Source of the DNA: HKST-UBA178 sp965223815
GTDB lineage: Bacteria > Pseudomonadota > Gammaproteobacteria > Chromatiales > Chromatiaceae
Reading direction: 5' to 3'
DNA: 64,000 nt
NCBI GenBank assembly: GCA_965223815.1
Contig: OZ245019.1
Coordinates: 2,666,001-2,730,000, forward strand
The notes under the pieces: model-generated
What the model was told of the DNA's origin: nothing
Seen by the model: the letters and a program-made list of their open reading frames with translations, nothing else
The model's database searches: none
Program-made: the position numbers and the translations under genes
Part shown: positions 59,014 to 64,000 of the stretch, in pieces
Numbering within the stretch: the first letter of the stretch is position 1
How the letters are laid out: the number at the start of each line of letters is the position of its first letter

Positions 59014-60252
59014 ATGGCAGACGTATTCATCAGCTACTCGAGAGAGGATCAGCCAAGGGCGGAAAGCATCGCCAAACTGTTGGAAAGTCAGGGCTTCTCC
59101 ACATGGTGGGATAGAAAAATCCCTCCCGGGAAGACTTGGGACCAGGTTATCGGCCAGGCGTTGGAAGAGTCACGCTGCGTGGTGGTGCTCTGGACCTCTG
59201 AGTCGGTGAAATCAAATTGGGTCAAAGAAGAGGCGTCCCAGGGTGCGCAACGGGATGCCCTGGTGCCGATCAGTTTCGATCGGACCGAGCCGCCGTTGGG
59301 TTTTGGGCGCATCGAGTCTGCTGATTTTTCGGATTGGCAGGGAGAGACAGATCATCCGGAAGTGTGTAATTTCCTGGCTGCCGTAGATGCACTTGTACGC
59401 CCGGGCCCACTACCACCCTCCTCGGCTCCACCGAACCGGGTCATCGAACAGAGAGCCACCTCCCCATCCAACGCGACGATCCTCGGTGCACCACGCAACT
59501 GGCTGCTTGCAGGATTGAGTGCGCTGGTGCTGCTGGGTGCAACCATTACTGTCTGGTGGTTGCTACTCAAACCGAACCATCAACTGGACGTGCGGATATG
59601 GGATGTGGAAGGAGATCGCAAGACCCACATCCTGGCAACAGGGAGCTTCGATGCCAGCGGCGACGACCTCCCGAATCCACTCATCGAATCGATGGTTCAG
59701 TGGATGCTTGCACAGCTGGTACCCGGCACCACCGCAGCTGCAAGGCCACTAACGGTCAAGATATCGATCCCCGCTGATCCGGGTACCGAGAAGCTGCGGA
59801 TTGAACCCCCAGCCGACATCTCCGTGGAGACCCACCTGTACATTATCCAGGATACCGGCAAAGTGCGGGTAAGGAGTGATCTCAACCAGGAAACCCTGGC
59901 TCTACTGCAGCAGGATTTCGTGATCGAAGTCGGCTTGCCTGGCTACGCTTCTGTGCCGCTGAAGGTGAATTGGGGTACCCCGGTAGAAAAGCAAATCACA
60001 TTAAAACCGGCCAAGATTAAATTGGCGGTAGAGGAATTTAGCGGTCCGGATAATCGCATTGCCGAGATCTTAGCCAACGCGCTCTCCAAACACCCTAGAC
60101 TAAAGCTATATGGGCCGGATGCACTGGCCAGGCTGAGACGGGAAATCGAGAACAGCCGCGCCAGTATCGGTGTTCATAGAGCCGCGCAAATCGCCATACG
60201 GGACTCTCTAGGTGTGGATTACATCATTAGCGGGGATTACGGATTTCACTGA
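59014..60252 (+). CDS. TIR-domain protein with one membrane anchor and periplasmic TolB_N/FlgO-like domain
   Basis: A 412-residue protein. The TIR domain (about 1-128) begins DVFISYSREDQPRAE, with the box-2-like WWDRKIPPGKTW. Glu73 in SNWVKEE takes the place of the catalytic glutamate of NAD-cleaving TIR domains (four residues after Trp69). A proline-rich linker leads to one membrane helix (163-185). A beta-rich middle part (190-335) and a C-terminal part (about 338-412) with IAEILANALSKHPRLKLYGPD and LGVDYIISGDY follow; the last resembles the TolB_N or FlgO/CsgG-like fold. The TIR part would be cytoplasmic and the rest periplasmic. It has its own promoter and no immune-system partner nearby. 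Enzyme activity is inferred only. Confidence 0.85.
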   Translation: MADVFISYSREDQPRAESIAKLLESQGFSTWWDRKIPPGKTWDQVIGQALEESRCVVVLWTSESVKSNWVKEEASQGAQRDALVPISFDRTEPPLGFGRIESADFSDWQGETDHPEVCNFLAAVDALVRPGPLPPSSAPPNRVIEQRATSPSNATILGAPRNWLLAGLSALVLLGATITVWWLLLKPNHQLDVRIWDVEGDRKTHILATGSFDASGDDLPNPLIESMVQWMLAQLVPGTTAAARPLTVKISIPADPGTEKLRIEPPADISVETHLYIIQDTGKVRVRSDLNQETLALLQQDFVIEVGLPGYASVPLKVNWGTPVEKQITLKPAKIKLAVEEFSGPDNRIAEILANALSKHPRLKLYGPDALARLRREIENSRASIGVHRAAQIAIRDSLGVDYIISGDYGFH

Positions 60253-60279
60253 CCACCGAACACCGCTGCAGCCCGGTTT

Positions 60280-61275
60280 TCAAAGCCCCATCAGCATGTC
60301 GAGAAATTGCTGTCTCTGACCCCGGCGGAGCTGCCTATAAAAATGGTAACTTGCATGTTGCTCCGGCTGCGCCGGATCGTATTCTATTCCCCAAAGGGGC
60401 GTTAGTGCCGTCGGCAGCATTGAATAACGGATATCCCCCAGTGCATTGTTTTGATTTCCGTTGCGGGTCACAAATCCATCGGAGAATTTCTGGAATCGGG
60501 ATATATCCCTGGCCAGTATACTCCCCGCCTTGGGAGCCAGTGGGTCGCTCTCGGGTTGGTATTTGCTGATCTTACCCCCGGGATAGGTTCTTTGCTTCAT
60601 AGCGCCAACCCGGACCGCGTCTACGTAAAACATACCATCGTATTCGTATACCGAACGCCACAACAACAAATTACCCATCGTCGGCTTGACCAGTAAGCGC
60701 TCGGGAGAGTGTCCGCGTGCTTCACTGACCGTCTGGATCTCATCCAATGCCCGTCCCTGTTGAACAGCCCCCAGCAACAAATAACTTGCCGCGAAAAGGA
60801 GAACCACTCGTGCCGCCCCAGGTTTCTGTCTATGCCAACCGAAGATCACACCGACCAGCAGGGGAATTGTGAACAAAGGATCAACTATGGAGATGATATT
60901 GAATGAGATGCGCTCATCGATCAGCGGCCACAGCCAGTAAGTGCCGTAGCTCGTACAGACATCCAGAAAGCCGGCAAGACTATATCCTAGCAAGGCGTAG
61001 AAGTAGATCCGCGGAAATGGCAACCGGGTTCTGAGCGGCAGCCACAATATCAGCGCGGCGACCAGCGCGCCCAGGGGAATGAAAAAGAGGGAGTGGGTAA
61101 AATGGCGATGGTACTCTATCTGCAGTAGCGGATCGGACGCGGTTTGGATTAACACATCGGCATCGGCCAGCAGGCCCGCACCAAATCCAATCAGTGTGGC
61201 CAGACGTATCTCGACCCGGCGTCCCGCGGATTGCGCCAGGGCAGCCCCGACGAGCCCTTGGGTCAATATATCCAA
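60280..61275 (-). CDS. YdjM/DUF457-type membrane-bound metal-dependent hydrolase-like protein
   Basis: A 331-residue integral membrane protein. The start MDILTQGLVGAALAQSAG and the HRHFTHSLFFIPLGAL motif define the inner-membrane putative hydrolase group (YdjM-like). About five membrane segments lie in the first 175 residues and a soluble part of about 150 residues follows. Metal-binding histidines are in YHRHFTHS. Some members are LexA-controlled in E. coli; I see no LexA box here. It is convergent with the TIR gene, with 27 bases between. Confidence 0.87.
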   Translation of the reverse strand: MDILTQGLVGAALAQSAGRRVEIRLATLIGFGAGLLADADVLIQTASDPLLQIEYHRHFTHSLFFIPLGALVAALILWLPLRTRLPFPRIYFYALLGYSLAGFLDVCTSYGTYWLWPLIDERISFNIISIVDPLFTIPLLVGVIFGWHRQKPGAARVVLLFAASYLLLGAVQQGRALDEIQTVSEARGHSPERLLVKPTMGNLLLWRSVYEYDGMFYVDAVRVGAMKQRTYPGGKISKYQPESDPLAPKAGSILARDISRFQKFSDGFVTRNGNQNNALGDIRYSMLPTALTPLWGIEYDPAQPEQHASYHFYRQLRRGQRQQFLDMLMGL

Positions 61276-61314
61276 GGGAGTTTTACGACGGCGGATTTCA
61301 CTCTGATCAATCCG

Positions 61315-61701
61315 CTAGCCAAAACGGTTTTGTAGATAACCGATGATGGCGTCAGACTCATAGAGCCAGGTGGTTTCGCCATCAGGATTGTCGATTCTCA
61401 GACAGGGTACCTTGATGCTTCCCCCGCCTTTGAGAAGCGCCTCCCGGGCGGTCTCATCGTGTTGGGCATCGAATGTCTCTATCTGCAGCGACAAGCGCCG
61501 AATAGCACGACGGGTCTTCATGCAAAAAGGGCAAGTCCGAAACTGATAGAGCGACAAGTTGCGAGTCTCCTCGTCCACTTGCCGCTGGGCTTCGGGTGTC
61601 CGCTCTACGCCCCGGGGCCTGGTCAAGCGCTCCCACAACAACATGAATGGCCCCAGTATGACCCGCAGGGACCGAAAAAAGAGCCGAATTATCCGCTTCA
61701 T
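61315..61701 (-). CDS. Membrane-anchored glutaredoxin-like protein
   Basis: A 128-residue protein. The ATG at 61701 (MKRIIRLFFRSLRVILG) is preferred to a longer frame. A hydrophobic, basic N-terminus (about 4-24) may anchor it to the membrane. The thioredoxin-fold part (48-128) has the active-site CPFC at Cys57 and Cys60, a cis-proline in IKVPCLRID and the C-terminal ESDAIIGYLQNRF helix. Glutathione-dependent disulfide reductase activity is likely. Confidence 0.88.
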   Translation of the reverse strand: MKRIIRLFFRSLRVILGPFMLLWERLTRPRGVERTPEAQRQVDEETRNLSLYQFRTCPFCMKTRRAIRRLSLQIETFDAQHDETAREALLKGGGSIKVPCLRIDNPDGETTWLYESDAIIGYLQNRFG

Positions 61702-61858
61702 GGCACTAAATTCCCGCTGCCTACACTCGAAGCCTGGGGACAATATAGGCCGAAGAGAAAAATTACAACCAGGCAGCGCCTGTTTATTCGGGGCAAAACG
61801 TTTCAACTGGCTAGGACCTGTTAACAGGCCCTAAGAAAAACAACAGTGCGGAACGGGC

Positions 61859-61882
61859 GACCCGCCGATTTAGCGGCGGGTC
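61859..61882 (-). terminator. Terminator after the oxidoreductase operon
   Basis: GACCCGCCG (61859-61867), loop ATTTAG, CGGCGGGTC (61874-61882). A 9-bp GC-rich stem. On the minus strand a T-rich run follows about 15 bases further on. Confidence 0.6.
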
Positions 61883-61898
61883 AACCGCTGGACCAGTG

Positions 61899-63542
61899 TC
61901 AGATCTCCTCCGGTACAACTTCGATAGCGCCACAGGGGCACTCCGTCGCACACATGGCGCAACCTTTACAGTAATCATATTTAAACGCAAAGCGCTTGCC
62001 AGGCCCAAGCTTGGTGATAGCGTTGTCCGGACAAATACCATAACAGTTGTCACATTCGAAACAGTTGCCGCAGGACATGCAGCGGCGCGCCTCAAACAGT
62101 GCATTCTCCTCGGTCAAGTCGCCAACGACTTCAGCGAATCCGCTTTGCCTCCGAATCACCTCCAGGGTCGGTCTGACGGTCCTTGGGGCATCCGAATAAT
62201 ACCAGGGGTTCAGCATGTCGTATGAGACCACTTGATGTTTCTCCCCCGGATCATACTGCCCGTTCCTGAGCCAGGCATCGATGTTTCGTGCTGCTTTTTT
62301 TCCATGGCCGATGGCAGTGGTTACCGTACGCTCAGAAGGCACCATGTCCCCTCCCGCAAAAACTCCTGGAACCGCCGTCATCATACCGCTATCGACGGTC
62401 ACCACTCCCCAGTTGATCTCAATATCCGGCAGCGTATCGAGCAGGCTCAACTCGGTATCCTGGCCTAGGGCCATCACTAGTACATCCCCCTCAATCTCCT
62501 CAAACTGACCGGTGGGATGAGGCCGCCCGTCATCGCCGGCAACCATCTTCTCCAGCACAAACGTCTTGCCCCGAATTTCCTTGATGGTACGCAAGTTGAG
62601 AATATCGACGGTCTCCTCCAGCGCCTCATGGATCTCGAATTCGTGCGCCGCCATTCGTTCGCGGGCTCGGCGCACGATCACCTTGGGTGTAAAACCGGTG
62701 AGCCTTTTGGCAGAGCGAGCGACATCCATGGCGGTGTTGCCGCCGCCGTAAACCACCACCTGGCCTTTCAGGTAGTTAGTCTGCTCCAACTCCACTTCCC
62801 GCAGCAGCGTAATGCCTTCCACTACGGTCACATCACCGGTCATGGGTATATCCAATGATTTTGGGGTATGCGCTCCGGTGGCCAGGAAGGCTGCATCATA
62901 TCCGCCTTGTGCCATCGCCTCTTTCAAATCCGCAACCGGTGAATTGAGCTTGATCTCCACCCCCATTTCCTCGATGCGATTGATCTCCGCGTTGAGACGC
63001 TCCCGTGGCAGCCGATACTTGGGTATACCCCAACGCAACATGCCTCCCGCTTTGGCCGAAGACTCGTAAACGGATACCTCGTGTCCCAAACGCCGCAAGT
63101 GGTAAGCGGCCGACAGCCCTCCGGGCCCGGCCCCCACCACCAGCACGCGCTTGCCGGTGGACTCTCCAGCCTCGATTTTCCAGTCGTATTTTATGGCTTG
63201 ATCACCGAGAAACCGTTCAACCGAGTTGATACCGACGGATTCGTCGAGCTGAACCCGGTTGCAGGCCGTCTCGCAGGGTTGATAACAGACACGCCCCATA
63301 ATGGATGGAAAGGGGTTCTCCTCCATAATCTTTCGCCAGGCGGCCTCGTAGTTCCCCTCCTCTGCGTCAAACAACCATGCCTGGATATTCTCTCCGGCCG
63401 GGCAGGCATTGTTGCAGGGAGGAAGGCGATCAACATATACCGGCCGGCTGGTACGCCAGGTACCGGTTTTGTTGAGCAGGCTGGTGCCGACATCCAGAGT
63501 AACCGCAAAGGGTTTGGTTTGTATTACTGACTCGTCACTCAT
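61899..63542 (-). CDS. GltD-like NAD(P)-binding iron-sulfur oxidoreductase of the pyruvate:ferredoxin oxidoreductase operon
   Basis: A 547-residue flavoprotein. The N-terminal part has a [4Fe-4S]-type cysteine set (CNNACPAGENI, CYQPCETACNR) as in glutamate synthase small subunit. FAD motif GAGPGGLSAAYHLRRLG and NAD(P) motif GGGNTAMDVARSAKR follow, then GVFAGGDMVPSERTV. A C-terminal ferredoxin domain has CGNCFECDNCYGICP and CKGCAMCATECPCGAIEV, for two clusters. Its ATG overlaps the porB stop by eight bases. It probably moves electrons between NAD(P)H and the ferredoxin of the oxidoreductase. Confidence 0.9.
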   Translation of the reverse strand: MSDESVIQTKPFAVTLDVGTSLLNKTGTWRTSRPVYVDRLPPCNNACPAGENIQAWLFDAEEGNYEAAWRKIMEENPFPSIMGRVCYQPCETACNRVQLDESVGINSVERFLGDQAIKYDWKIEAGESTGKRVLVVGAGPGGLSAAYHLRRLGHEVSVYESSAKAGGMLRWGIPKYRLPRERLNAEINRIEEMGVEIKLNSPVADLKEAMAQGGYDAAFLATGAHTPKSLDIPMTGDVTVVEGITLLREVELEQTNYLKGQVVVYGGGNTAMDVARSAKRLTGFTPKVIVRRARERMAAHEFEIHEALEETVDILNLRTIKEIRGKTFVLEKMVAGDDGRPHPTGQFEEIEGDVLVMALGQDTELSLLDTLPDIEINWGVVTVDSGMMTAVPGVFAGGDMVPSERTVTTAIGHGKKAARNIDAWLRNGQYDPGEKHQVVSYDMLNPWYYSDAPRTVRPTLEVIRRQSGFAEVVGDLTEENALFEARRCMSCGNCFECDNCYGICPDNAITKLGPGKRFAFKYDYCKGCAMCATECPCGAIEVVPEEI

Positions 63543-64000
63543 TGCTGCCTCCTTCCCCGGACATCAGGTCGAACCGCTTGATATTGCGTTCAGCGATACC
63601 CTCCAGCTGTTGCAGCTGATGGGCGTTTCCCGGCTTGAATACATGCGCGAACCGCTTTTGCAGTTTGAGATACTCGGCAACCGGAATCCGGTTTCGGATC
63701 TTGGTTACCGCGGTGATCTCTCCATACTCCCCCTCCAACAAGGGGAACATACCGGATTCAACCGCGTAGCGAGCCACTTTGATGGTATCCCCGGGTATGG
63801 AACCCCAGCCCAGAGGACAGGGAACGAAAATCTCTATATACCTCGCGCCCCGGATCTGCATCGCCTTGACCACTTTGTGCTCCAGATCGTGGAGGTCATG
63901 TACCGAAGCCGTAGCCACGTAGGGAATCTGATGAGCAATCGCGATCAATGGCACGCTTTTGCCTGTGTTGAAGGCATTGCCCGGTTCCTCACCTACCGGC
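63535..64000 (-). CDS. porB: Pyruvate:ferredoxin oxidoreductase beta (TPP-binding) subunit, 5' end outside window
   Basis: The C-terminal 154 codons are visible. The first possible start (GTG at 63954) is internal: in-frame codons read on to the edge (PVGEEPGNAFNTGK before VPLIAIAHQIPYVATAS). This is the usual segment after the TPP-binding motif of 2-oxoacid:ferredoxin oxidoreductase beta subunits, followed by YIEIFVPCPLGWG and the C-terminal EYLKLQKRFAHVF. The enzyme converts pyruvate to acetyl-CoA or the reverse. Substrate choice among 2-oxoacids cannot be told from this part. Alpha, gamma and delta subunits would lie beyond the window. Confidence 0.88.
   Translation of the reverse strand, partial: PVGEEPGNAFNTGKSVPLIAIAHQIPYVATASVHDLHDLEHKVVKAMQIRGARYIEIFVPCPLGWGSIPGDTIKVARYAVESGMFPLLEGEYGEITAVTKIRNRIPVAEYLKLQKRFAHVFKPGNAHQLQQLEGIAERNIKRFDLMSGEGGSNE

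Noticed and set aside
61817..61828. CCTGTTAACAGG palindrome as an operator or LexA-type box
   Set aside because: It lies after the operon end next to a terminator, lacks the CTGT-N8-ACAG LexA spacing, and serves no visible promoter.
1..64000. CRISPR arrays, rRNA genes, complete insertion sequences or prophage
   Set aside because: No regularly spaced repeats, rRNA segments or transposase genes were seen; only tRNA-Ser and the island remnant at the left end.

Overview
The window looks like a stretch of chromosome from a facultatively anaerobic, nitrate-respiring gammaproteobacterium. The evidence is the gene order: ftsK-lolA-rarA-crcB-serS, trxB-aat-bpt-infA-clpA-clpS, rnm-yciO-M50-trpS-scpA-scpB-rluB, mfd-csiV, and tRNA-Ser(UGA) beside yccA. 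It also carries a napFDAGHBC nitrate reductase operon, a glycolate oxidase (glcDEF) and the edge of a pyruvate:ferredoxin oxidoreductase operon. A Chromatiales-like or sulfur-oxidiser-like lineage would fit, but that is inference: no sulfur-oxidation or carbon-fixation gene lies inside the window.

Layout. Positions 1-3833 are accessory DNA lying against the 3' end of tRNA-Ser(UGA). They hold the tail of an ArdC-like antirestriction/metallopeptidase gene, a secreted CAP-domain protein with three four-cysteine repeats, a broken staphylococcal-nuclease fragment, an unknown gene and two tandem GGTGGGATAA boxes. This looks like the worn end of an integrated island. From 3834 to 30250 the window is mostly core housekeeping: yccA, serS, a crcB/DUF190 pair, rarA, lolA, ftsK, trxB, aat, bpt, monomeric icd, infA, clpA, clpS, a cold-shock gene, a COG2231 DNA glycosylase, rluB, scpB, scpA, trpS, an M50 protease, yciO, rnm, a conserved unknown, yciB, yciI and moaA.

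From 30391 to 36720 lies napFDAGHBC on the minus strand. Two FNR/DNR-type boxes precede it, and a hairpin terminator separates it from moaA. Then come mfd and csiV. From 41172 to 46647 is a minus-strand trio: a LolA-like periplasmic protein, an outer-membrane barrel with a long acidic repeat region, and an RND/MMPL exporter with an N-terminal PAS domain. glcDEF, bioA, a proline-rich membrane-anchored protein, and a sensing block (CBS-DUF294 protein, receiver protein, SLC5-STAC-histidine kinase, 66-residue membrane protein) follow. The window ends with elbB, a membrane-anchored TIR protein, a DUF457-like protein, a membrane-anchored glutaredoxin, and a GltD-like oxidoreductase translated with the pyruvate:ferredoxin oxidoreductase beta subunit.

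How the genes fit together. Aat, Bpt, ClpS and ClpA form a complete leucine N-degron route within 8 kb. ScpA/ScpB and FtsK serve chromosome segregation. MoaA makes a precursor of the molybdenum cofactor that NapA needs. GlcDEF would recover glycolate. The PAS-RND/barrel/LolA-like trio is the best candidate for a little-described system, probably envelope lipid or hydrophobic-molecule trafficking with intracellular sensing. The TIR-TM-TolB-like protein is the second candidate. Several start codons were moved from the longest open frame to the one with a Shine-Dalgarno sequence or family-conserved start. At least one gene (52369) looks leaderless.
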